Shown here piece after piece: positions 27,751 through 35,538 of a stretch of DNA of 64,000 bases (positions are counted from its first letter, which is position 1; each line of letters begins with the position of its first letter). Under the pieces are notes generated by a model that saw only the letters and a program-made list of their open reading frames with translations, was not told the origin of the DNA and did no database searches. The position numbers were made by a program, and so were the translations under genes. This stretch comes from an uncultured Prevotellaceae bacterium. GTDB taxonomy: Bacteria; Bacteroidota; Bacteroidia; Bacteroidales; Bacteroidaceae. The stretch is from the NCBI GenBank assembly GCA_902784615.1, contig CACZVN010000006.1:97827-161826 (forward strand), written 5' to 3'.

Positions 27751-29415
27751 ATGAAAATCCGTCAGTGCATACGAATATTGATAATGGCCTTCCTGTGGGG
27801 AGGTCTGGAATGCTATGCAGATAATCAGGCCATAGCATTACTCAAGGCTTTCGACCAAAGTATGACGGTCAAGGATGCCAATGCCTTTTTTGCCCAACTT
27901 GACAAAGAGGGATTCACAGACAGTATAATCGTATTGAGCGAGGTAACGCCTGCTGACACTTTGCGCCAACAGGTGTGGTACTGGGCGGCCGAATATTATT
28001 ACGACCAGCAGGACTACGACAAGGCCAGAGAGATGGGATTGAAGGCTCTTCCCTTATGTCAGACTGGTGGTAATCGCATCATTGAGGGTGATTGTCTGAA
28101 TTTGTTGTCACTAATTTTCATCCGTCAGGGTAATTTCAATGAGGCTGTCAGATATGGCAAACTCTGCAATGAACTTGACATGAAGTCTGGTAACAAAGAC
28201 AATATAGCTTCGAGTCTGAACACTTTGGCGGGCATCTACATGAGTATGCGCCAGCCCAACGAAGCGGAGAAGTATGTACTCAAAGGCATCCGATACGCAC
28301 AGGAAGCAGGTGATCCACAACGCCAGGCTGTACTGTTTGGCATGGCCTCGGAGGTCTATCACCATCTGGAGCAGGAGGACAAAGCACTTGACTACGCTAC
28401 TCATGCTTATCAACTGGAAAAACAGTTAGGCAGACAGGATAAGATGGCTGTTCGTCAGGCGCAACGTGCCGCTGCCCTTATCTCCTTGAAACGTTTTGGT
28501 GAGGCCAAACGGGCACTTCAAGAAGCCATCCCTGGCCTGCGACAGAGTGATAACCGTCATTCTTTAGGTATTGCCTGTAACCAGATGGGACAGTTGATGC
28601 ACAATGAGAAGAACGACTCGGCAGCCGTGCGCTACTTCAATGAGGCCCTGACTATCTTTATCGAACAACACGACATCTATAACGAGAGTTATTCGCGTAA
28701 GGGATTATATGCGGCCCTCAGGACAACAAATCCTGCTTTGGCCATGGAACATAACGACCGCTATAATGAGTTACGGGATTCACTCTATGATGAGAAGACT
28801 GGATCGCTCTTGTCAAAATATGCCGCTGAATATGGTTATGGCGAACTTCAGGCAGAGAATGCCGCGATGCAACATACCCAGCGGCTCTATATTATAATAG
28901 GTGTAGTCGGTATTCTGCTGTTGTTGGCTTTGTTGGCCTTCGGTATGTGGCGTAGTCGTCGTGACCGCCGACGCATACAGGAATTGATTCGCGAGATCTC
29001 GCAACTTCAAGAACGGCCCGTCGATGCTGTTGACCGCCAAGAAGAGACAGAACAGGATGATTCTCAAGATACTGTGGAAACAACGGAGGCTGATCGCCAG
29101 TTTCTGTTCCGTTTGATAGAGGTGGTGAATGCTGGTCTGCCTATAGGACATTATGGGGTGGAGGAAGTGGCCAGCGAAATGAATATGAGTGTGCAGACAT
29201 TCCGTCGCCGTCTGCTGAGTGTCACGGGAGAGTCTCCCAAGGCGTTTATTTCCGCCATTCAGATGGAACTGGCGGCGAAACTATTAACGAACAGTCCTGA
29301 TATGCCGATTTCACAGGTGGCAAACCGTTGTGGCTATGATGAAGCGACGAGTTTTAACCGCATCTTCCGAAAAGCTTATGGTATGACCCCGACACAGTAT
29401 CGAGAAAAACAATAA
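27751..29415 (+). CDS. TPR sensor - TM - AraC-type transcription regulator
   Basis: A 554-residue one-protein signalling regulator. A signal/anchor segment (MKIRQCIRILIMAFLWGGLECYA) leads to about 330 periplasmic residues of TPR-like helices (DYDKAREMGLKALPLC, NFNEAVRYGKLCNELD, QEDKALDYATHAYQLEKQLG). One TM segment follows (LYIIIGVVGILLLLALLAFGMW), then a cytoplasmic linker and an AraC-type double HTH (IGHYGVEEVASEMNMSVQTFRRRLLSVTGESP, then SQVANRCGYDEATSFNRIFRKAYGMTPTQYREK). It resembles hybrid two-component regulators of Bacteroidales that have lost the kinase. The longer in-frame start at 27670 lies before the promoter and is rejected. Ligand and targets are unknown. Confidence 0.88.
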   Translation: MKIRQCIRILIMAFLWGGLECYADNQAIALLKAFDQSMTVKDANAFFAQLDKEGFTDSIIVLSEVTPADTLRQQVWYWAAEYYYDQQDYDKAREMGLKALPLCQTGGNRIIEGDCLNLLSLIFIRQGNFNEAVRYGKLCNELDMKSGNKDNIASSLNTLAGIYMSMRQPNEAEKYVLKGIRYAQEAGDPQRQAVLFGMASEVYHHLEQEDKALDYATHAYQLEKQLGRQDKMAVRQAQRAAALISLKRFGEAKRALQEAIPGLRQSDNRHSLGIACNQMGQLMHNEKNDSAAVRYFNEALTIFIEQHDIYNESYSRKGLYAALRTTNPALAMEHNDRYNELRDSLYDEKTGSLLSKYAAEYGYGELQAENAAMQHTQRLYIIIGVVGILLLLALLAFGMWRSRRDRRRIQELIREISQLQERPVDAVDRQEETEQDDSQDTVETTEADRQFLFRLIEVVNAGLPIGHYGVEEVASEMNMSVQTFRRRLLSVTGESPKAFISAIQMELAAKLLTNSPDMPISQVANRCGYDEATSFNRIFRKAYGMTPTQYREKQ

Positions 29416-29417
29416 TC

Positions 29418-29455
29418 ATGCAAGAAAGCAGGCTTAAATGCCTGCTTTCTTGCAT
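29418..29455 (+). terminator. Hairpin after the TPR-AraC gene
   Basis: A perfect 16-bp stem (starting ATGCAAGAAAGCAGGC) with loop TTAAAT directly after the stop codon. No T run follows, so termination is likely but not of the classical kind. Confidence 0.6.
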
Positions 29456-29525
29456 ATTGGAAGATTTTGCAAATCATTGAATTGATTTTGGCAGAAATTG
29501 TTCATAAAGGTAAAACACATTTTCG

Positions 29526-29533
29526 TACCTTTG
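29526..29533 (+). promoter_or_regulatory. -7 box of the 40-residue ORF
   Basis: TACCTTTG, 37 bases before the ATG at 29571. Confidence 0.65.
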
Positions 29534-29570
29534 CAACCAGAAATCAATAAGTAAACCATAACAGTTGGAT

Positions 29571-29693
29571 ATGCGACAACAACAAAAGAAACGTCAGAAG
29601 ATGATGCAGCAGATGGCTTTCGACTATCTGAGGCTTTTGACGGATTATGAGTTGTTGGAACAGTTGGACGGGAAATCGAAAGAATTAAAATAA
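29571..29693 (+). CDS. Small basic protein, 40 residues
   Basis: MRQQQKKRQKMMQQMAFDYL opens a 40-residue frame with its own promoter, a basic Gln/Lys/Arg start and an amphipathic C-terminal helix (LRLLTDYELLEQLDGKSKEL). It has no signal peptide and no recognised family. It lies 31 bp before the next exported protein and may be co-transcribed with it. Coding status rests on the promoter placement and plausible composition. Confidence 0.5.
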   Translation: MRQQQKKRQKMMQQMAFDYLRLLTDYELLEQLDGKSKELK

Positions 29694-29724
29694 ACCATAT
29701 TATTAACGATTAAAATTTTTGATG

Positions 29725-30741
29725 ATGAAGGAAACAAATGTTTTGAGAGTTGGGCTGGTCTCAGCCTTATTTCTCACAGTGAACATGAATGCTAACGCTC
29801 AGTTGGGAGGTTTGATGAACAAGGCTAAGAAGGTCGCTACCCAGGAAGCTAAGCAGAGCGCATCTGAAAAGCAGACAATGGCCGAATACACGGCCGATCA
29901 TCCTCAAGTGCAGGAGAAAAACGCAGTCCAGGCAGCTGGTGGCATGGACAAGTATCTGGGGCTTGACAAGACCGAGAACGGACGCATCCTCTGGAAGTAT
30001 GGTGGCATGAATGACGACGAACGCTATAAAAGCAGCATGCAAGTCAAGAACGCTTGGAGTGCTGCCAGATACGTTATTCAGGTGCTTCGCTACCTGAAGG
30101 GCAATACAGAGACCTTTGAATCTTATAAGGACACCAAGCAGGTGCTCTACATCTTTAATAATAATATACCCGACGATCTGAAGCGTGCAGAAAAGGCCTC
30201 GAAGTCGTCACCTGCTGTTCCTGCCAAGGATATCGCAGCCATCAAGGCTGAGGCTGCCCGTGTGAAGAAGATGTATATGGAGCGTACAGGTGCAACGGAG
30301 AAAAGTGCAGAGGAGAAGAAGGCTGAGGCTGATAATGCTTATGTACAGGAGATAATCAAAAAGAACTACCTGCTTGACGACCTTTCGGACAAGAACCGTC
30401 AGGCAAAGGCTGTGGCCGACTATAAGGCTAAAGTAAACGCTAAGGTGAAGCAACAACTTGCCCCCACAAAGATTCTGGGCACTTACTCCACTTCTTTCGC
30501 ATGGCAGGGTCTGCCCTTACAGAACTATCCCGAACTGAAAGAGAAGTACGAGAGCGTGCAGGAGATGCAGTTTAAGACATTCTATCAGAAAGGTGATAAG
30601 TATTACGTTGTGAAGAGTGCCTTCCGTCAGAGTATCCCTAAGGGCGATAATAAGAATGGTGCCAAGCCTCAGACTTTCTATTGGCCTGGAATCGAAACTC
30701 CCGTTGAGATTCCCGCTGACAAGATTCAAGGAAAATTCTAA
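29725..30741 (+). CDS. Exported helical protein of unknown function
   Basis: A 338-residue protein with signal peptide MKETNVLRVGLVSALFLTVN, ending ANA. The rest is Lys/Glu/Ala-rich and helical (GGLMNKAKKVATQEAKQSASEKQ, AAIKAEAARVKKMYMERTGATEKSAEEKKAEADNAYVQEIIKKNYL), with a small C-terminal globular part (YYVVKSAFRQSIP, FYWPGIETPVEIPADKIQGKF). The upstream ATG at 29722 is possible, but alignment with the signal peptide of the next gene favours 29725. It and the 30779 gene share a near-identical 5' leader and signal peptide, although the mature proteins are unrelated. Confidence 0.8.
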   Translation: MKETNVLRVGLVSALFLTVNMNANAQLGGLMNKAKKVATQEAKQSASEKQTMAEYTADHPQVQEKNAVQAAGGMDKYLGLDKTENGRILWKYGGMNDDERYKSSMQVKNAWSAARYVIQVLRYLKGNTETFESYKDTKQVLYIFNNNIPDDLKRAEKASKSSPAVPAKDIAAIKAEAARVKKMYMERTGATEKSAEEKKAEADNAYVQEIIKKNYLLDDLSDKNRQAKAVADYKAKVNAKVKQQLAPTKILGTYSTSFAWQGLPLQNYPELKEKYESVQEMQFKTFYQKGDKYYVVKSAFRQSIPKGDNKNGAKPQTFYWPGIETPVEIPADKIQGKF

Positions 30742-30778
30742 TAGAAACCCAAATAATAACAATTAAAACTTTAAGACA

Positions 30779-31198
30779 ATGAAGAAATCAAATGTTTTGA
30801 GACTGGTCATGGCAGTTGCCTTATTGCTCACAGTGAATGTCAATGTAATGGCTGACGATCTCCGCTTGGGTGGTAGTATCGTTGGCAAGATTGAGTCAAA
30901 CGGCGATGTCCGTATCAATGGCTCCATCGTAGGCAGGTTTGAGTCTAATGGTGACATCCGTGTCGGTGGCTCTATCGTAGGCAGAATTGAGTCTAACGGT
31001 GACATTCGCAAGAATGGTTCTATCATCGGAAGGGTGGAGTCTAACAACGACGTCCGTATCGGTGGCTCTATCGTCGGTAGGGTAGAGAGCAATGGTGACA
31101 TCCGCAAGAATGGTTCCATCATCGGTAGGGCAGAGCGGATGACCGATGTCCGTCGCGTGGCCGTGATGTATTTCTTCCCCTTCTTTAATCTCAAATAG
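30779..31198 (+). CDS. Exported 16-residue-repeat protein
   Basis: A 139-residue exported protein: signal peptide (MKKSNVLRLVMAVALLLTVN), six tandem 16-residue units of the form GGSIVGRIESNGDIRx (last one degenerate), then VAVMYFFPFFNLK. Regular Gly-Ser-Ile-x-Gly spacing with alternating hydrophobics predicts a beta-solenoid or propeller-like fold; the Bacteroidota '5-fold beta-flower' proteins are a possible relative. The function is unknown. It has no cysteine and no enzyme motif. A terminator follows, so it ends the unit that starts at 29526. Confidence 0.85.
   Translation: MKKSNVLRLVMAVALLLTVNVNVMADDLRLGGSIVGKIESNGDVRINGSIVGRFESNGDIRVGGSIVGRIESNGDIRKNGSIIGRVESNNDVRIGGSIVGRVESNGDIRKNGSIIGRAERMTDVRRVAVMYFFPFFNLK
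30869..31156 (+). repeat. Six tandem 48-bp units inside the repeat-protein gene
   Basis: Each 48-bp unit encodes 16 residues. Units alternate between GGSIVG and NGSI(I/V)G starts, suggesting duplication of pairs. Confidence 0.85.
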
Positions 31199-31235
31199 TC
31201 ACAGAAGAAGTATCATACATTGATTACAATCTGGG

Positions 31236-31269
31236 AACTCACAGGATACCGTCCTGTGAGTTTCTTATT
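31236..31269 (+). terminator. Terminator after the repeat-protein gene
   Basis: AACTCACAGGA / TCCTGTGAGTT stem, loop TACCG, followed by a T-rich tail. Confidence 0.9.
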
Positions 31270-31341
31270 TGTATATGGTGAATTAATAATTATAAAACAG
31301 TTAATTTGTGCAAAACAATACGTAATAATTAACACAATGGC

Positions 31342-31371
31342 TTTGTTGTTTTAAGATTTGTCTTATCTTTG
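31342..31371 (+). promoter_or_regulatory. Promoter of rprXY
   Basis: TTTG 31342-31345 and TATCTTTG 31364-31371 with 18 bp between. The in-frame TTG at 31369 is inside this box, so the ATG at 31393 is the start. Confidence 0.7.
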
Positions 31372-31392
31372 CGGAAGAATAGAAATCATACA

Positions 31393-32955
31393 ATGAAGAA
31401 AAGTACAATCTGGCTGATTGCCATCATCATGGGACTCTCGTTCGTCGGACTTCTCTACCTGCAGATCTCTTATATTGAGGAGATGGTCAAGATGAAGAAG
31501 GAGCAGTTCGACGAGTCTGTGAACCGCAGTCTGTATCAGGCTGCGCACAACCTGGAGTTGAATGAGACGCAGCGCTATCTGGAGAAGGATGTGAAGCAGA
31601 CGGAGCGCAAGGCTATCCAGCAGGACTCCATCTCCATCGACGGTCTGGATGGTACGGTGAAGGAGAGCCATCAGTTTGCTGTGGCTGCCGACGATGGTAC
31701 GGTGTATTCCAGCTTTGAACTGAAGACATTTGCCATCAAGCCTGCCAACGTGCCCAAGGCGATGATCCTGCGTACGGACAAGAACTCCATTTCTGAGGCC
31801 TCTAAGTCTCTGCAGGATATCGTGCGCAATCGCTATGTCTATCAGAAGGCATTACTTGATGAGGTGGTGTATAATATTCTCTATACGGCCAGTGACAAAC
31901 CCCTGAAGGAACGTATCAACTTCAAGATGCTGGATCAGGACATTCGCGTGGAACTGATGAATAATGGTATCAACATCCCTTATCATCTACGCGTGGAGAC
32001 GGCTGATGGTCGTGAGATATACCGTTGTCCTGACTACAGTGAGGAAGGCGAGGAATACACCTATAAGCAGACATTGTTCCGTAACGACCCGTCGCCTAAG
32101 ATGGGTGTGGTGAAAATTCACTTTCCCCACATGAGTTCGTACATCTTCTCAAGTGTGACGTTTATGATTCCGGCAGTGGTTTTCACGGTGGTGCTGTTGA
32201 TCACGTTTGTCTTTACCATTGTGGTGATCTTCCGTCAGAAGCGCTATAATGAGATCAAGAACGACTTCATCAACAATATGACCCACGAGTTGAAGACGCC
32301 GATATCCAGTATCTCTCTGGCGGCCCAGATGCTCAATGACGAGTCTGTCGATAAGAGTCCGAGGATGATGAAGCACCTGGGTGGCGTGATCAACGACGAG
32401 TCGAAACGCCTGCGTTTCCTGGTGGAGAAGGTGCTCCAGATGTCGATGTTCGACCGCCAGACGGCTACGTTCAAGAAGAAGGAACTCGACCTGAACGAAC
32501 TGTTGGAGTCTATCGCCTCCACTTTCTCCCTGCGTGTGGAGCATACGGGTGGAAAGATCTATACGGAGATCGAGGCCGTGGATTCTGCCATCTTCGTGGA
32601 TGAGGTACACTTTCAGAATGCCATCACCAACCTGATGGATAACGCCGTGAAATACCGTAAGCCGGAGCAACCGCTCGACCTGTATATCCGTACTTGGAAT
32701 GACAAGGGACACCTCTGCTTCTCTATTCGGGATACGGGTCTTGGCATCAAGAAGGAGAACGTGAAGAAGATCTTCGACAAGTTCTACCGTGTACATACTG
32801 GCAATGTGCATGACGTGAAGGGCTTCGGACTGGGTCTGGCCTATGTGAAGAAGATCATCACCCTGCATGAAGGCGACATCAAGTGTGAGAGTGAACTGGG
32901 TAAGGGAACGACCTTCACCATCACCCTCCCTATACTTAATGAGGATAATTCATAG
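31393..32955 (+). CDS. rprX: Sensor histidine kinase RprX-like
   Basis: A 520-residue membrane histidine kinase, resembling RprX of Bacteroides. TM1 (STIWLIAIIMGLSFVGLLYLQ) and TM2 (about residues 255-280, MIPAVVFTVVLLITFVFTIVV) enclose a periplasmic sensor of about 220 residues. The transmitter shows the H box FINNMTHELKTPISSI, the N box NAITNLMDNAVKY, and the ATP-binding G boxes IRDTGLGIK and GFGLGLAYV. It is followed 27 bp later by the response regulator. The signal sensed is unknown. Confidence 0.9.
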   Translation: MKKSTIWLIAIIMGLSFVGLLYLQISYIEEMVKMKKEQFDESVNRSLYQAAHNLELNETQRYLEKDVKQTERKAIQQDSISIDGLDGTVKESHQFAVAADDGTVYSSFELKTFAIKPANVPKAMILRTDKNSISEASKSLQDIVRNRYVYQKALLDEVVYNILYTASDKPLKERINFKMLDQDIRVELMNNGINIPYHLRVETADGREIYRCPDYSEEGEEYTYKQTLFRNDPSPKMGVVKIHFPHMSSYIFSSVTFMIPAVVFTVVLLITFVFTIVVIFRQKRYNEIKNDFINNMTHELKTPISSISLAAQMLNDESVDKSPRMMKHLGGVINDESKRLRFLVEKVLQMSMFDRQTATFKKKELDLNELLESIASTFSLRVEHTGGKIYTEIEAVDSAIFVDEVHFQNAITNLMDNAVKYRKPEQPLDLYIRTWNDKGHLCFSIRDTGLGIKKENVKKIFDKFYRVHTGNVHDVKGFGLGLAYVKKIITLHEGDIKCESELGKGTTFTITLPILNEDNS

Positions 32956-32982
32956 TATTAACAATTTAAATAAAGAAAGATT

Positions 32983-33681
32983 ATGGAAGATAAAGTAAAA
33001 ATCCTGCTTTGCGAGGACGACGAGAACCTCGGAATGTTGCTCCGTGAGTATTTACAGGCTAAGGGTTACGTGGCAGAACTCTGCACAGACGGTGATGCTG
33101 GTTTCAAGGCATTCCTGAAGAGCAAGTTCGACATCTGCGTGCTCGATGTGATGATGCCGAAGAAGGACGGTTTCACGCTGGCTCAGGAGATCCGCTCCGC
33201 CAATGCCGATGTACCTGTCATTTTCTTGACGGCCAAGACCCTGAAGGAGGATATCCTGGAGGGCTTCAAACTGGGTGCTGACGACTACATCACCAAACCC
33301 TTCTCAATGGAGGAACTCGTGTTCCGTGTAGAGGCTATCCTTCGCCGCACAAAGGGTAAGAAGAGCAAGGAGTCAACCGTCTATCATATCGGTAAGTTCA
33401 CCTTCGACACCCAGAAGCAGTTGCTCAGTATCGGTGAGAAGCAGACCAAACTCACTACGAAGGAGAATGAACTTCTGGCCCTGCTCTGCAGCCACTCCAA
33501 TGAGATCCTGCAGCGCGACTTTGCCCTGAAAACCATCTGGATTGATGACAACTATTTCAACGCCCGTTCAATGGACGTGTATATCACCAAACTGCGCAAG
33601 CATCTGAAGGAAGACAACCAGATTGAGATCATCAATATCCACGGCAAGGGCTATAAACTTATCACCCCTGAGGAGGAGTAA
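32983..33681 (+). CDS. rprY: Response regulator RprY-like (OmpR family)
   Basis: A 232-residue partner of the preceding kinase. The receiver domain has the acidic pocket (LLCEDDENL), the phospho-acceptor Asp in CVLDVMMPKKDG, the Thr of FLTAK, and Lys in YITKPFS. The C-terminal winged helix (LTTKENELLALLCSHSNEILQRD, ARSMDVYITKLRKHLKEDNQIEIINIHGKGYKL) binds DNA. The overall likeness is to RprY, an essential-gene-linked regulator in Bacteroidales. A 59-residue membrane protein follows at 2 bp. Confidence 0.92.
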   Translation: MEDKVKILLCEDDENLGMLLREYLQAKGYVAELCTDGDAGFKAFLKSKFDICVLDVMMPKKDGFTLAQEIRSANADVPVIFLTAKTLKEDILEGFKLGADDYITKPFSMEELVFRVEAILRRTKGKKSKESTVYHIGKFTFDTQKQLLSIGEKQTKLTTKENELLALLCSHSNEILQRDFALKTIWIDDNYFNARSMDVYITKLRKHLKEDNQIEIINIHGKGYKLITPEEE

Positions 33682-33683
33682 GA

Positions 33684-33863
33684 ATGATTGCTCTCAAGCA
33701 ATATGGAGGAGTGGCGCTGATTGTTGTCGGCGCCCTCCTTTTAGGTATTGGTTTCCTGGTGGGATGGACATCCAGTAATCTGGTGCTACTCATAGGACTG
33801 ATAATCATAGTCTTAGGAGCGTTTCTGCATGTCAGACAACAGAAAAAGGAGGAGAAATACTAA
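33684..33863 (+). CDS. Small two-TM membrane protein after rprY
   Basis: A 59-residue protein: two hydrophobic segments (VALIVVGALLLGIGFLVGW and LVLLIGLIIIVLGAFL) and a charged tail (HVRQQKKEEKY). It starts 2 bp after the rprY stop, so it is co-transcribed and probably coupled. No family was recognised with certainty. It could modulate the RprX kinase, by analogy with other small membrane partners of two-component systems; that is inference. Confidence 0.75.
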   Translation: MIALKQYGGVALIVVGALLLGIGFLVGWTSSNLVLLIGLIIIVLGAFLHVRQQKKEEKY

Positions 33864-33923
33864 AGAATGTTAAGTTTTGGGTTAAATATGAACGCTTAAC
33901 TCCTTATTCTTAATTAATTGTAG

Positions 33924-33931
33924 TACCTTTG
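33924..33931 (+). promoter_or_regulatory. -7 box of the rpsF operon
   Basis: TACCTTTG, 47 bases before rpsF, leaving a leader of roughly 40 bases rich in A and T. Confidence 0.7.
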
Positions 33932-33978
33932 CACCCGCTTTTCGAAGCACATTATTAATTTATTTATTTTATTAAAGT

Positions 33979-34323
33979 ATGAATCAATACGAAACCGTTT
34001 TCATTTTAACTCCCGTTTTGTCTGATGATCAGATGAAGGAAACGGCCGCAAAATTCAAGAAGATCCTGACCGATAAGGGTGCAGAGATCATCAGTGAAGA
34101 GGCCTGGGGATTGAAGAAGATGGCTTATGCTATTCAGAAGAAATCTACAGGTTTCTACTGCCTCGTAGAGTTCAAGGCTGAGCCAGAAGTGATCAAAGTA
34201 CTGGAGACCGCTTTCCGCCGTGATGAGAAAGTGATCCGTTTCCAGACCGTTAAACTTGACAAGTATGCTGTGGAGTATGCTGAGAAGCGCCGCGCAAAGC
34301 TTGGTAAAAAAGAGGAGGCTTAA
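33979..34323 (+). CDS. rpsF: 30S ribosomal protein S6
   Basis: S6 binds S18 at the platform of the small subunit. The 114 residues match the family throughout: [79 protein letters not shown]. It is first in the standard rpsF-rpsR-rplI operon; rpsR starts 2 bp after the stop. Confidence 0.96.
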   Translation: MNQYETVFILTPVLSDDQMKETAAKFKKILTDKGAEIISEEAWGLKKMAYAIQKKSTGFYCLVEFKAEPEVIKVLETAFRRDEKVIRFQTVKLDKYAVEYAEKRRAKLGKKEEA

Positions 34324-34325
34324 TT

Positions 34326-34592
34326 ATGGCAGAACAGAGTGAAATCCGTTTCCTGAATGCTCCTTCTATCGACACGAAGAAGAAGAAGTACTGCCGTTTC
34401 AAGAAGAGCGGCATCAAGTATATCGACTACAAGGATCCCGAGTTCCTGAAGAAGTTCCTCAACGAGCAGGGTAAGATTCTTCCCCGTCGTATCACCGGAA
34501 CCAGTCTGAAGTATCAGCGTCGCGTGGCCCAGGCCGTGAAGCGTGCCCGCCAGATCGCCCTGCTGCCTTACGTAACCGACTTGATGAAATAA
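34326..34592 (+). CDS. rpsR: 30S ribosomal protein S18
   Basis: S18 pairs with S6 in the 30S platform. The 88 residues contain [65 protein letters not shown] in outline ([26 protein letters not shown]-type). It sits between rpsF and rplI as usual. The single N-terminal Cys is consistent with many S18 proteins. Confidence 0.96.
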   Translation: MAEQSEIRFLNAPSIDTKKKKYCRFKKSGIKYIDYKDPEFLKKFLNEQGKILPRRITGTSLKYQRRVAQAVKRARQIALLPYVTDLMK

Positions 34593-34614
34593 TTAAAGAG
34601 GAGGACGCAAGATT

Positions 34615-35223
34615 ATGGAAATTATACTGAAAGAAGATATTATCGGTCTGGGATTCAAGAACGATATCGTGAATGTTAAGTCAGGCTATGGCCGCAACTA
34701 CCTGATCCCCCAGGGTAAGGGTGTGATTGCCAGTCCTTCTGCCAAGAAGGTCCTCGCAGAGAACCTGAAGCAGCAGGCTCACAAGTTGGCTGCTCTGAAG
34801 GCTGCTGCCGAGGAGAAGGCTGCACAGCTTGAGGGCGTGGCTCTCGAGATCGCTGCCAAGGTGAGCGCCACTGGTCAGCTCTACGGTTCTGTTGGTGCCG
34901 CTCAGGTGGCCGACGAGCTTGTGAAGTTGGGTAAGGATGTTGATCGCAAGATCATCACCATGAAGGATGCCAAGAAGATCGGTGACTACTCGGCTCTTGT
35001 ACACTTCCACAAGGAGGTTACTGTTGAGATCCCCGTAAAGGTCGTTGCTGAGAATGCTGCTGAGTTGAAGGCTGCTGCCGAGGCTGAGGCTGCCATCAAG
35101 GCTGCCGCCGATGCCAAGAAGGCTGCTGCTGACGAGGCTGCTGCCGCTGAGGCCGCTGATGAAGCAGAGGTACTCGAGGCTCTCGATGCTCCCGCTGAGG
35201 CTGAGGCTCCCGCAGAGGCATAA
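34615..35223 (+). CDS. rplI: 50S ribosomal protein L9 with long C-terminal extension
   Basis: L9 is a two-domain protein at the L1 side of the 50S. Residues 1-150 match the family: MEIILKEDIIGLGFKNDIVNVKSGYGRNYLIPQGKG, the long central helix, and the C-terminal domain ATGQLYGSVGAAQVADEL, KIGDYSALVHFHKEVTVEIPVKV. About 50 further residues, nearly all Ala, Glu, Asp and Lys, extend beyond the normal end (usual length about 148). Such tails occur in Bacteroidota; their role is unknown. A terminator follows. Confidence 0.95.
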   Translation: MEIILKEDIIGLGFKNDIVNVKSGYGRNYLIPQGKGVIASPSAKKVLAENLKQQAHKLAALKAAAEEKAAQLEGVALEIAAKVSATGQLYGSVGAAQVADELVKLGKDVDRKIITMKDAKKIGDYSALVHFHKEVTVEIPVKVVAENAAELKAAAEAEAAIKAAADAKKAAADEAAAAEAADEAEVLEALDAPAEAEAPAEA

Positions 35224-35301
35224 CCCCTGAAGAATTTTAAATCAAAACAATTAATAATTAATCACTGCTGTAAGGCATCATTATTTATTATTACAACAGC
35301 G

Positions 35302-35331
35302 TCCCGAGGGCATCAAGTCCTCGGGATTTTT
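35302..35331 (+). terminator. Terminator after rplI
   Basis: TCCCGAGG / CCTCGGGA stem with a 9-base loop and TTTTT. Confidence 0.9.
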
Positions 35332-35339
35332 GTTTAAAC

Positions 35340-35500
35340 AGTACCCTGTGTTTAAAAGGTATTGACTTTTCACTGAATTCTCGAGAGAATTCATTTGCGG
35401 GAATATGTTACACCCTTGTTACACCCGTTACACCCTCAAAAAGAGGGTGTATCCCCTGTGTTTATCGGCATTGTAACACCCTTACACCCTCAAACACAAA
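35340..35500. repeat. Intergenic TTACACCC repeats and hairpins
   Basis: The gap of about 315 bases between rplI and the SUMF1 gene holds no gene. It has an 8-bp inverted repeat with a 2-base spacer (35375-35392) and TTACACCC at 35408, 35419, 35428 and 35482, with TAACACCC at 35474. A CACCCTC-AAAAA-GAGGGTG hairpin lies at 35431-35449. CCTGTGTTT occurs twice. Confidence 0.75.
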
Positions 35501-35538
35501 AAATTATAGCTTAGAACAGTCTTTAGAAAGGTTGTAAC

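Noticed and set aside
35341-35500. Template repeat of a diversity-generating retroelement downstream of the SUMF1 gene
   Set aside because: No near-copy of the variable-region-like segment is present and there is no reverse transcriptase gene in the window.
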